In this document: piece by piece, positions 24,968 to 33,271 of the stretch
How the letters are laid out: each line of letters starts with the position of its first letter
Numbering within the stretch: the first letter of the stretch is position 1
Origin: Candidatus Poribacteria bacterium
GTDB taxonomy: Bacteria > Poribacteria > WGA-4E > WGA-3G
DNA length: 64,000 bases
Direction: 5' to 3'
Assembly: GCA_022825825.1 (NCBI GenBank)
Contig: JAJDWA010000059.1
Coordinates: 1 to 64,000 of the forward strand
Notes under the pieces: generated by a model
Told to the model about the DNA's origin: nothing
Databases searched by the model: none
Seen by the model: only the letters and a program-made list of their open reading frames with translations
Position numbers and translations under genes: made by a program

Positions 24968-26836
24968 GTGAAAAACAACTTTACGTTAATAACTACTTTT
25001 AGCATCATCGTTCTCATGGTTGTGACCGTTAGCGATGGATACACTAACCTGTGTGAAGTTGGAACGCTCCGCTATTCTGTGCTTACAGAGCGTGAGGAAA
25101 GTGTTTTAAGTCTGGCTTTCCATCCTGATCCTGATCATAGTAACATACTTGCTGTCGGACGCTCTAAAATCACAAGAGCATCTGATGACACAATCAAATA
25201 TGATGGCACAATCGAGTTGTGGAACACAAGCACAGGAAAACTCCTGCACACCCTTTGGGGGCATGCAGATGCTGTCTTCGCGCTCGTTTTTAGTCCTGAT
25301 GGAAAGACGCTTGCAAGTGGAAGTGCCGACGGCACCGTGCGAATATGGAACACAACAGACATAGAAAACCAGAAAAGCGTAGAAGAACTCTGGAAGTTTT
25401 CTGAGCAAAACGGTCTTGTACTTACGCTCGCTTTCCTTACGGAGAATGGCAACGTACTCGCCAGTGGGAGTAATAACGGTTCAATCAGGTACTGGAACCT
25501 AAAAACGGGAGAGTGGCAGGATGTTATTTCTGGGGATGCACTCCCTGCTGTCTTCAGTCTCGCTTCCAGTCCTGAGCGCAAGCTGCTTGCCACTGGACGC
25601 GCTGATAACATTATCAGAGTGTGGAACTTTGAGGATGGCACTCTGATGCACACCTTTGAGGGGCATGGTGATCCCGTCACCAGCCTCGCTTTTGATGCCC
25701 ACGGAAACATGCTCGTAAGTGGAAGCGCAGATGGCACAGTGAAGCTGTGGGATATAGGCACAAGTGCACCTCCGCAAGAGTTTACCCCATCCTCAGATTG
25801 GGTCAATAGTGTTGCACTCCATGGAACAACGCTCGCAAGCGCAAGCTTCAATGGCGCGATCTTTCTGTGGGGCATAGACACAAAAAAACGACTATACAGA
25901 CTTACCGGGCATAGCGGTAGTGTCGAAAGCATTGCGTTTAGTTCTGATGGCAAAACGCTCGCAAGCGGCGGACACGATGGCAAAGTGTTGCTATGGGAAC
26001 TCACACCACCAGAAATTGAGGGGGATGTCAACGGCGACGGTTTTGTAAATCTCGTGGATCTAAGCTTGGTTGACTCACGCCTCGGAATGACAGGACAGGA
26101 TACTGCGGTTGCAAATGGCGACGCAGATGTCAACGGCGATGATGTTGTTAATATTGCTGATCTCGTTTTGGTCACGAACGCAATAGAGGCTACAGCAGCT
26201 GATCGTAATGCTTGTGTGGGTGATAGGACAGATGTTAACAACGACAATGTTGTAGATGTGAAGGATTTGGAGGAGGTTGACGAATTTTTGGGGACGATAG
26301 GGCAGAGTGATGCGGATGTCAACAAAGATGGTATCGTCAATATTGTTGATCTCGTCTTGGTTGCGAATGCAATAGATCATGAAGCGACAGCAGCCCCTAC
26401 TTTATACAATCAGGAAACAGCGTTGATTACAGCTGAAAAGGTACAAGGATGGCTGGCCGAAGCTCGGTTATCAGGAGAAACATCTCCCGCTTACCAGAGA
26501 GGAATTCTGGTGCTGGAACAACTCTTGGCGGTGCTGAAGCCAAAAAAGACAGTTTTATTGCCGAACTATCCGAATCCGTTTAACCCGGAGACGTGGATCC
26601 CGTATCGGTTGGAACAGCCTGCAAATGTCACGGTGACTATCTACGCAGCAAACGGAACGCTGGTGAGAACCTTGCAACTTGGACATCAACCCACAGGGGC
26701 CTATGAAAGTCGCGCGCGGGCAGCATATTGGGATGGCAGAAACGAATTGGGTGAATCCGCGGCAAGCGGCCTCTATTTCTATACGCTAACTGCCGGAACA
26801 TTCACGGCAACATGGAAGATGCTAATACGGAAGTAG
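24968..26836 (+). CDS. Exported WD40-dockerin protein with C-terminal sorting module
   Basis: The start is the GTG at 24968 (GGAG upstream), giving a clean signal peptide and 622 aa; the longer frame upstream overlaps the previous gene. Domains: WD40 propeller of six or seven blades (about 45-345, for example FSPDGKTLASGSADGTVRIWN); two dockerin type I-like pairs of calcium-binding loops (about 350-475: DVNGDGFVNLVDLS, DVNGDDVVNIADLV, DVNNDNVVDVKDLE, DVNKDGIVNIVDLV); a short helical linker; and the NYPNPFNPETWIPYRL module (about 525-622). Dockerins bind cohesins with calcium, and the next gene encodes a cohesin-like domain, so the two products may assemble at the surface (inference). It lies in the P3 cluster. 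Confidence 0.87.
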   Translation: MKNNFTLITTFSIIVLMVVTVSDGYTNLCEVGTLRYSVLTEREESVLSLAFHPDPDHSNILAVGRSKITRASDDTIKYDGTIELWNTSTGKLLHTLWGHADAVFALVFSPDGKTLASGSADGTVRIWNTTDIENQKSVEELWKFSEQNGLVLTLAFLTENGNVLASGSNNGSIRYWNLKTGEWQDVISGDALPAVFSLASSPERKLLATGRADNIIRVWNFEDGTLMHTFEGHGDPVTSLAFDAHGNMLVSGSADGTVKLWDIGTSAPPQEFTPSSDWVNSVALHGTTLASASFNGAIFLWGIDTKKRLYRLTGHSGSVESIAFSSDGKTLASGGHDGKVLLWELTPPEIEGDVNGDGFVNLVDLSLVDSRLGMTGQDTAVANGDADVNGDDVVNIADLVLVTNAIEATAADRNACVGDRTDVNNDNVVDVKDLEEVDEFLGTIGQSDADVNKDGIVNIVDLVLVANAIDHEATAAPTLYNQETALITAEKVQGWLAEARLSGETSPAYQRGILVLEQLLAVLKPKKTVLLPNYPNPFNPETWIPYRLEQPANVTVTIYAANGTLVRTLQLGHQPTGAYESRARAAYWDGRNELGESAASGLYFYTLTAGTFTATWKMLIRK

Positions 26837-26907
26837 GAATATTTATCTATTGCTTAGACTTCATCAGATTGAGGTCTTGTATGTAAAAAACTAAGGAGTA
26901 TTAACAA

Positions 26908-29871
26908 ATGAAAAACAGAGTTATATTTCCACTATTGATTGGACTGTTGGTTTCACTACTTTTTTCACCGAGTGTTTTTTCGGAGGAGACGGTTGTGCGT
27001 GTCGCGCCTCATGCCCTAAATAAAGATAGTGACCCACGGATCGTGGATATTGTTATTGAAAATGGACAGAACGTTGCGGGGTATCAGGTGAAGCTTCAGT
27101 TTGACAGTCAGTTTATGAAACATGCTGATATTGCCCATGGTGACTATTTGCCCAAGGCTGTGTTTTCCGGCGAACCACAAATCATAGATATAGATCCTAA
27201 TGATCCTACTAATACACTAAAAGCTATACTTTTTGCGGCGACTTCTATCGCCGGTGAAGGCAATGGTAATGGCATTCTTGCTACACTTAAGTTTAATAGA
27301 GTAAACAGTGGGGCATCCGACCTCATTTTACTTGATGAGACACTTCTGTCAAACAGGGCGGGGGAACCATTGTTTCCTGATCTTAAAGATTCAAGGACGC
27401 ATCTTAATGCAGTTGCCGATTTAACGGTTGAATCCGTTCAGGCAAGACCTAAAAACACCACTGCTGAGGAACGCTACCACTATAACAAGGGAGAGGAGTT
27501 CGATATTCATGTCACTGTCAGGAACATAGGAAATTGGGAATCTGACTCTCCAAAACTCCAACTTTATGGTCCCACCTCCATACCCACCGCAAAAGGCGAT
27601 TCATTGGGGGAACCAGTCAATATAAAACAGCTGGAGCCGAATCGCGCAGTAGAGATATCTCTTCCCGTTGATGCGTTGGAAGCCGCCGGTGTCTACTACT
27701 ACACAGTATGTATAGAAGGTTACGAGGGTTGGAACCGAGCCGGAAAGAATTTAAAAGATAATAACTGTTATACTCTCGAAATCAAGGTAGAAGAACTACC
27801 AGACTTAGCGGTTGAGTTCGTCACAGCAAATAAAAACACCTTAAGCCCTGGGGAGACGTTTACCCTGACTGCCACTCTCAAGAATCAAGGATTCGGACGA
27901 GCCGATGCACCGATCTACTACCGTTGGCATCGCTCAACTCATCCTAATATTCATAAAATGACAGGTTCTGAGCGGGTGTTAGAAGCCAGTGAAGAAATAA
28001 GTCCTGTATACAAAGCTGCTACTACTACACAGATACCCGACGAAACGCCTATTGGCGTACCTATTAGACTCACACCAGGAACTGTAATAACTGTAGATAC
28101 TACGTTGGGAGCAGGCGATTCCAGCAACCAACGCATAGAGATTACTGTCCCCCAAGAGCCGGGTACCTACTACTACCATATTTGCGTGGAAAGTCCTTTG
28201 CCTGAGAGCAATCCGAATAATAACTGTTCTAATCCTGTCGAAATCACGGTAGGGCGCCCGGACTTAACGGTTAAAATAGTTGAGTCCCAAAAGAATGAAC
28301 CCGGGGAGGGAGACAACTACGCAAGCGTAGACGGCAGGAAGGATTGGATGTGGTTTGAGCTCTGTGTGGAAATCACGAACCGAGGAAACGCAGTATCCCC
28401 AGAATCAGCGCTCCAGTATTATCACTCTTTCAATGAGAACCTCTCCGAAAGCGATAAGAAGATAGAAATAGACAGTAATCCAAACGCTTACAAAGTCCCC
28501 GCGCTGGATCCCGGGCAAACAGTCACACGGTGTCTGGGAATCTCACTCCATCATTTCAACTCGTTCGGCAGTCAATACTTCGGTGCTTATGTGGAGTGTG
28601 TGCCGAATGAGAGCAATATCTATAATAACATGTCTAACCCTGCCGAGGTCTTTACATACGGGGGGCAAATTTTGAAGATTTCGGATAATCTCATCTCGCA
28701 GGTGGCATTTGGTTCACACTATACCTATTTTGTCTTGAGAGCTCACTTTCCAACACTGATACCTAACCAAGCCCACATCGGGGATTGTATAATAAGACTG
28801 GATCTACCAGGTGTTCCATCGGATCCAGATCCTAAGCTGGCTAACAATCCCGGTTACTTTATGTATCCATTGGAAACTCCTGAATATCGAATTGCGGCTG
28901 CATTGGAGGAAAAAAGAGAACAAAACCGTGGGGAAGTAAAAGTAGCTGTGACGGCACTCGCTTTAACTGCATTATCATTATCGGCACCTGCTACAGCTGC
29001 TGCAGTTACCACAACATCAGGGGCATTCCTCTACGGTCTTAATGTTTCGTTAACTGCGTTGGGGGCAACAACATCTTTACTTAGTGTAATAAATCCATTC
29101 ACAAGTGAGGGTGGTAGCATTTCTGAAGAAGAAAAAGAAATTCTGTCATCTACTGCAGATCCTATACTTATTTTCAGGCCTTTCATACCAAAAGAGAACG
29201 TCAATTTGTGGGATGCTTTCCTTGAGGCTCTCCCCGATTCTCTTTACTCTCCGAGTCACTTTACTGACAAAGCTGTTGATGTTCTTTTTCTTGTCAAGTC
29301 AAGCGAAGTGAATATAGGAATTACGATAACACAAGAGTATAAATACAATGCCCAGGAAGAGCGTAGTCATTTGGCAATATATAAGGGTATCTGGAATTTG
29401 GAAGAAACGTGGCAAGAAGAAAATAACACACCAGCTGCCCCGCGTGCAAATCTCATGTCACTTGCAGACTACCCACCATTCCAACAGCTGCCACCGGAAG
29501 TACAGGCATATCTTCTTCAGCACTTTGAGCGGACTGCAAACACGGAGGTTACAAATGTCGCGGCGTGGCATATACCAGAAAAGACATCTCTGTTGCCCAA
29601 CTACCCCAATCCATTCAACCCAGAAACGTGGATACCGTATCAGTTAGCAACTCCCGCCGATGTCACGCTGACGATCTACGACATCAACGGACACGTCGTG
29701 CGGGATTTAGATTTGGGACATCAACGCGCGGGGATGTATCAGAGTCGGACGCGGGCAGCACATTGGGATGGTAGAAACGCACAGGGTGAACCCGTGGCAA
29801 GTGGTGTCTATTTCTATACACTCAAAGCAGGGGATTGGACTGCCACGCGAAAGATGCTAATACGGAAGTAG
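26908..29871 (+). CDS. Exported cohesin-like / CARDB repeat protein with C-terminal sorting module
   Basis: The 987-aa protein starts after CTAAGGAG with a signal peptide (about 1-25). Residues about 28-165 read as a cohesin-like domain (VAGYQVKLQFDSQFMKHADIAHGDYLP, then ILATLKFNRVNSGASDLILLD). Three CARDB-like Ig domains follow, starting near 170, 298 and 450 (each with PDL or ADL, later NxxNN). An Ala/Thr-rich hydrophobic stretch (about 678-730), a poorly defined region, and the C-terminal NYPNPFNPETWIPYQL module (about 890-987) complete it. CARDB domains are usually adhesion or spacer modules. The hydrophobic stretch could be membrane-associated. The cohesin-like domain beside a dockerin gene suggests a receptor-ligand pair (inference). 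Confidence 0.82.
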   Translation: MKNRVIFPLLIGLLVSLLFSPSVFSEETVVRVAPHALNKDSDPRIVDIVIENGQNVAGYQVKLQFDSQFMKHADIAHGDYLPKAVFSGEPQIIDIDPNDPTNTLKAILFAATSIAGEGNGNGILATLKFNRVNSGASDLILLDETLLSNRAGEPLFPDLKDSRTHLNAVADLTVESVQARPKNTTAEERYHYNKGEEFDIHVTVRNIGNWESDSPKLQLYGPTSIPTAKGDSLGEPVNIKQLEPNRAVEISLPVDALEAAGVYYYTVCIEGYEGWNRAGKNLKDNNCYTLEIKVEELPDLAVEFVTANKNTLSPGETFTLTATLKNQGFGRADAPIYYRWHRSTHPNIHKMTGSERVLEASEEISPVYKAATTTQIPDETPIGVPIRLTPGTVITVDTTLGAGDSSNQRIEITVPQEPGTYYYHICVESPLPESNPNNNCSNPVEITVGRPDLTVKIVESQKNEPGEGDNYASVDGRKDWMWFELCVEITNRGNAVSPESALQYYHSFNENLSESDKKIEIDSNPNAYKVPALDPGQTVTRCLGISLHHFNSFGSQYFGAYVECVPNESNIYNNMSNPAEVFTYGGQILKISDNLISQVAFGSHYTYFVLRAHFPTLIPNQAHIGDCIIRLDLPGVPSDPDPKLANNPGYFMYPLETPEYRIAAALEEKREQNRGEVKVAVTALALTALSLSAPATAAAVTTTSGAFLYGLNVSLTALGATTSLLSVINPFTSEGGSISEEEKEILSSTADPILIFRPFIPKENVNLWDAFLEALPDSLYSPSHFTDKAVDVLFLVKSSEVNIGITITQEYKYNAQEERSHLAIYKGIWNLEETWQEENNTPAAPRANLMSLADYPPFQQLPPEVQAYLLQHFERTANTEVTNVAAWHIPEKTSLLPNYPNPFNPETWIPYQLATPADVTLTIYDINGHVVRDLDLGHQRAGMYQSRTRAAHWDGRNAQGEPVASGVYFYTLKAGDWTATRKMLIRK

Positions 29872-29961
29872 CGTACTGCCAACTGTGGGAGGGGTTTCTA
29901 ACTCCGATACTAACGGCGAGGTTTGGAAAGCTTGCCAAAAAATTAGGAACAATCAACTTAT

Positions 29962-29982
29962 GAAGGAGGACGGTGTTCCTTC
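29962..29982 (+). promoter_or_regulatory. Leader hairpin covering a Shine-Dalgarno-like sequence
   Basis: GAAGGA (29962-29967) pairs with TCCTTC (29977-29982) across GGACGGTGT, hiding most of the AAGGAGG. The equivalent leader of the paralogue at 31406-31428 keeps the pairing (AAGGAG with CTCCTT) although the bases differ. The hairpin lies about 40-60 bases before the ATG. Confidence 0.45.
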
Positions 29983-30021
29983 TCTACCTGGAAAGGTGAG
30001 AGGGCTGCGCCGAGAATATTG

Positions 30022-31287
30022 ATGAAATTTTTTAAACTTGGATGTTTGTTTGTTACTTTACTTATTCTTGTTCACAATAGCGTGGCTCAAGATTTTGGAA
30101 TCTTAGAGCCAAGCGGGGAAGTGCTCGAAACAGGATTTGATAATCGCAGTCTCGCGATGGGTAAAACAACGACCACGACTTCGAGAACCGGTAGCGCGAT
30201 CTTTTCAAATCCATCTGTTCTTGGTACTTTCACCAAACCGCAGGTACAGGTGGGTGGAAAATTCTTGTACGGGATAGCTACGAATGAAGTAGCGCGTGCA
30301 GACAACGCCTATGAGTCATATAATGCAACGTTTCCGCCTGTTCCGAATAGGTCGTCTTTCGCGTTAGCGGTTCCCTTTCGGTTACCGAACCCGCGCTGGC
30401 AACTTGTTTTTGGGGTTGGTTACCAGAGAAATGAAGGTGCGAAAGGAGAAATTCAGGCAGTTTTGTCAGAAGAAAGAGGGGATGCGTTAAAGGGTGAGCT
30501 TGTGACCATCCATGGTAGGCGGCGAGGAGCACTGAGCACGCTTACCCCAGGCGTTGCGCTTAATATTCAAGACAGATTTTTCTGCGGGGTAACGCTCAAT
30601 CGGAGCCTTGGTGCGATTATCTACACAAATGAGTTGAAACTATCTGACCATCACACGGAAGTGGATGAGGAGCAGGCACAATCCGCCCAGTTTCTAAGGC
30701 TTGGTGCTTTGGCTCATGTCACACCTGAACTCTCTATAGGGTTTATGTACCGTCCAGAATTTGATTGGGAATTCGGAGAGACGATCACAAACCGTTATGA
30801 GAATGGCGAACTTGAAACGGAGAAGGATCAGACACAAACCGAATTAACTATCCCTGCTATATGGGGGCTCGGTGCGGAATATAAGATCTATTCTGACTTT
30901 ATTGTGGCTTTAGAATTCCAATCGCGTCCATACTCTGAACTTCAATGGAGTGGAGACGTTAATCAACGCGTATATTTTGATAGCGGTTTTAATTTTGCCA
31001 TTGGTGCGGAGTATTTAGGGGCTGGCTTTCCGCTGCGCTTTGGGGCTTTTCGGGACGTGATTCCGTTTGTAGATGAGAACGACACTGCCCCTGTGGGACT
31101 TGTCGGGTTGACTGTCGGAGTAGGTTCCAACAGAGACAAAAGTTTCTCTTGGGATGTTTCGGCACTCTACGGGACATGGGAACAGGCCAATGCTGAGGGA
31201 CAGAAATATTCAGAAAACCTCATCCGCGCCAATATTTCGGCAACTTATCGTTTTAATACGGTTCGTGACACTTCCACCACAAAATAG
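30022..31287 (+). CDS. Outer membrane beta-barrel protein, FadL/OMPP1-like (possible PorV-like), copy 1
   Basis: The product (421 aa from the ATG at 30022; an in-frame TTG immediately precedes it) has a signal peptide ending near SVAQ. It continues with DFGILEPSGEVLETGFDNRSLAMGKTTTTTSRTGSAIFSNPSVLG. The S/G-RSLAMG...A.F.NPS pattern is seen at the N-terminus of OMPP1/FadL/TodX and PorV-type barrels. The rest alternates polar and apolar residues and ends in ISATYRFN, a barrel-closing strand. PorV belongs to this superfamily and shuttles type IX secretion substrates, so location next to three proteins with sorting modules is suggestive (inference). A tandem paralogue follows at 31465. Confidence 0.75.
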   Translation: MKFFKLGCLFVTLLILVHNSVAQDFGILEPSGEVLETGFDNRSLAMGKTTTTTSRTGSAIFSNPSVLGTFTKPQVQVGGKFLYGIATNEVARADNAYESYNATFPPVPNRSSFALAVPFRLPNPRWQLVFGVGYQRNEGAKGEIQAVLSEERGDALKGELVTIHGRRRGALSTLTPGVALNIQDRFFCGVTLNRSLGAIIYTNELKLSDHHTEVDEEQAQSAQFLRLGALAHVTPELSIGFMYRPEFDWEFGETITNRYENGELETEKDQTQTELTIPAIWGLGAEYKIYSDFIVALEFQSRPYSELQWSGDVNQRVYFDSGFNFAIGAEYLGAGFPLRFGAFRDVIPFVDENDTAPVGLVGLTVGVGSNRDKSFSWDVSALYGTWEQANAEGQKYSENLIRANISATYRFNTVRDTSTTK

Positions 31288-31405
31288 GTGCGAAAAATGA
31301 GTTCGCGCTTGCTATAGTGATTACATCTCTCATTGAGGTTCTTGACATTAGCATGCAATAACAATTTGAGATAACTCTCAAAAAATTAGAAACAATCAAC
31401 TTATA

Positions 31406-31428
31406 AAGGAGGACGGCGTTTTCTCCTT
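31406..31428 (+). promoter_or_regulatory. Leader hairpin covering a Shine-Dalgarno-like sequence, second copy
   Basis: AAGGAG (31406-31411) pairs with CTCCTT (31423-31428). ACGGC just inside can alternatively pair with GCCGT just outside (31429-31433), so two folds are possible. The leader is homologous to that before 30022. Confidence 0.4.
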
Positions 31429-31464
31429 GCCGTGAAGGGTAAGAGAGCTGCGCCGAACATTTTG

Positions 31465-32745
31465 ATGAAATTATTTAAACTTGGATTTTGGATCACTATC
31501 GTATGTATCCTTATTAACAACAGCATGGCACAAGAATTTGGAATCTTAACGCCAAGCAGGGAAATTATAGAAACAGGATTTGACAATCGCAGTCTCGCGA
31601 TGGGTAAAACAACAACTATCACTTCGCAAAGTAGCAGTGCGATCTTTTCAAATCCATCCATTCTCGCAACCTTCTCTAAACTGGAGGTACAGGCCGGTGG
31701 AAAACTTTTGTACGGGACAGTTACGGATGAAACCGTGAACATAGATGACAATGAATCGTATGAGTACGGCTATCCTATTGTCCCCAATAGGTCATACTTT
31801 ACGGTGGCAGTGCCTTATCAGCTCCCTAACTCACAACTCAAACTTGTCTTTGGCGCGGGTTATCAAAGAAATGAAGGTGCGAAATGGGAATCGGAGACAA
31901 CTTCATTGGAAAAAGAGTGGTCGGATGCAAAAGGTGAACTCGTGGATGTCCGTGTCACATCGACAAGGAACGGCAGAAGACGCGGGGATTTGAGCACGAT
32001 CACCCCAGGGATTGCCATTAACTTTCAAGACAAATATTACCTCGGATTAACAGTCAACCGAACCCTCGGTGCCATTGTTTCCACAAGTGAGTGGAAACGT
32101 GCAGAGCGTCGGACAGAAGTAGATGTGGAGCAGGAACAATCCGTCCAGTTTCTAAGGATCGGTGCTTTGGCTCATGTCACACCTGAACTCTCTATAGGGT
32201 TGATGTACCGCCCAGAATTTGATTGGGAATTCGGAGAAACGATTACGAAAACCTACGAGGATGGGGAACTTGAGACAGATAGAAGTCAGACAGATGCCGA
32301 GTTAACAATGCCGACTATGTGGGGCATCGGAGCAGAATATAAGGTATCCCCAGAATTCGTTGTTGCTTTAGAAATCCAATCCCGGCCATTTTCTGACCTT
32401 CAATGGCGGAGAGACTTCGTTCAACGCGCAGTTATTGATGACGGTTTTAATTTTGCTGTTGGTGCGGAGTATTTAGGGGCTGGTTTTCCGCTGCGCTTTG
32501 GGGCTTTTCGAGACGTAATTCCGTTTGTAGATGAAAACGACACTGCACCTATAGGGCTTGTCGGGCTCACTGTCGGAGTGGGTTCCAACAGAGACAAAGA
32601 TTTCTCGTGGGATGCTTCGGCACTCTACGGGACATGGGAGCAGACCAATGCTGAGGGACACAAATATTCAGAAAACCTCATCCGTGCCAATATTTCAGCG
32701 ACGTATCGCTTCAATACGGCACTTGGTACTTCCTCTACAAGATAG
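31465..32745 (+). CDS. Outer membrane beta-barrel protein, FadL/OMPP1-like (possible PorV-like), copy 2
   Basis: This 426-aa tandem paralogue of the preceding gene shares almost identical blocks (GFDNRSLAMGKTT, RIGALAHVTPELSIG, GAEYLGAGFPLRFGAFRD). It diverges mainly in the 80-150 region and at about 165-190, where copy 2 has extra residues, consistent with variable barrel loops. The signal peptide ends near SMAQ. I start it at the ATG aligned with copy 1; an in-frame GTG at 31432 would add 11 residues. The 5' leaders of both genes are also homologous, so the duplication included the regulatory leader. It ends in ISATYRFN, a terminal barrel strand. Confidence 0.75.
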   Translation: MKLFKLGFWITIVCILINNSMAQEFGILTPSREIIETGFDNRSLAMGKTTTITSQSSSAIFSNPSILATFSKLEVQAGGKLLYGTVTDETVNIDDNESYEYGYPIVPNRSYFTVAVPYQLPNSQLKLVFGAGYQRNEGAKWESETTSLEKEWSDAKGELVDVRVTSTRNGRRRGDLSTITPGIAINFQDKYYLGLTVNRTLGAIVSTSEWKRAERRTEVDVEQEQSVQFLRIGALAHVTPELSIGLMYRPEFDWEFGETITKTYEDGELETDRSQTDAELTMPTMWGIGAEYKVSPEFVVALEIQSRPFSDLQWRRDFVQRAVIDDGFNFAVGAEYLGAGFPLRFGAFRDVIPFVDENDTAPIGLVGLTVGVGSNRDKDFSWDASALYGTWEQTNAEGHKYSENLIRANISATYRFNTALGTSSTR

Positions 32746-32862
32746 CTGGGAAAAATGATTTCACACCTGTCATAGCCTAAAACTCCTAAAAGCCAAGTGT
32801 TTTAAGGCTATGATTCCGAAATTAGGTTCAGGCACATTAACACTATTGACGTGCAGATTTGG

Positions 32863-32952
32863 ACATAACTTGTGCGAATTTGGACATAACTTGTGCAGCA
32901 ATCGTCAGTTTTGTGCCTGTATCTGCCCGAATTTGCTTGGCATGAAACTTGC
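32863..32952 (+). promoter_or_regulatory. Sigma54 promoter P4 with two upstream activator sites
   Basis: TTGGCATGAAACTTGC has GG at 32939-32940 and GC at 32951-32952. Two identical sites, ACATAACTTGTGC, start at 32863 and 32884 (21 bases apart); the second is 55 bases before the GG. A much weaker third could lie at 32842. The first transcribed bases (GTGTAAACTGTCAGTTTGTACAG) strongly resemble those after P1. The start near 32964 leads to the LRR lipoprotein genes through a leader containing a MITE-like element. Confidence 0.87.
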
Positions 32953-33010
32953 GTAACCTTAACTATTGTGTAAACTGTCAGTTTGTACAGATTCGGCACA
33001 AACTATAGTG

Positions 33011-33163
33011 ACCAGGACTTACGCATTCCCCCTGATTAGGGGACTTTAAGAAAAAATGCGTAATACCAAATTAACGCGATTCGTCTCGGTAGGTGTGGTT
33101 TCCTAACCACACCTAATACCAATAAAACAAGATAAATCCAGTTAATTTGGTATAAGTCCTGGT
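33011..33163. mobile_element. MITE-like element with nested terminal inverted repeats
   Basis: ACCAGGACTTA (33011-33021) and TAAGTCCTGGT (33153-33163) are perfect 11-bp inverted repeats. Inside lies a second pair, AATACCAAATTAAC at 33063 and GTTAATTTGGTAT near 33141-33153, enclosing the GGTAGGTGTGGTTTCCTAACCACACC hairpin. The inner part matches the elements at 21423 and 46360. There is no coding capacity. It interrupts the leader between P4 and the first LRR gene. Confidence 0.65.
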
Positions 33164-33271
33164 GAATTAAAAAAGGTATATATGGACAACTATAATAGAT
33201 TTTAAAATTAATTGGATATTCTGCACCAGCGAGGTTAGGAAACTTCTATTTACAAAATAAGGAGATTCACG

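Noticed and set aside
25135..26340. 401-codon minus-strand frame
   Set aside because: It is a shadow antisense to the WD40-dockerin repeats, with low-complexity composition created by the repeats on the coding strand.
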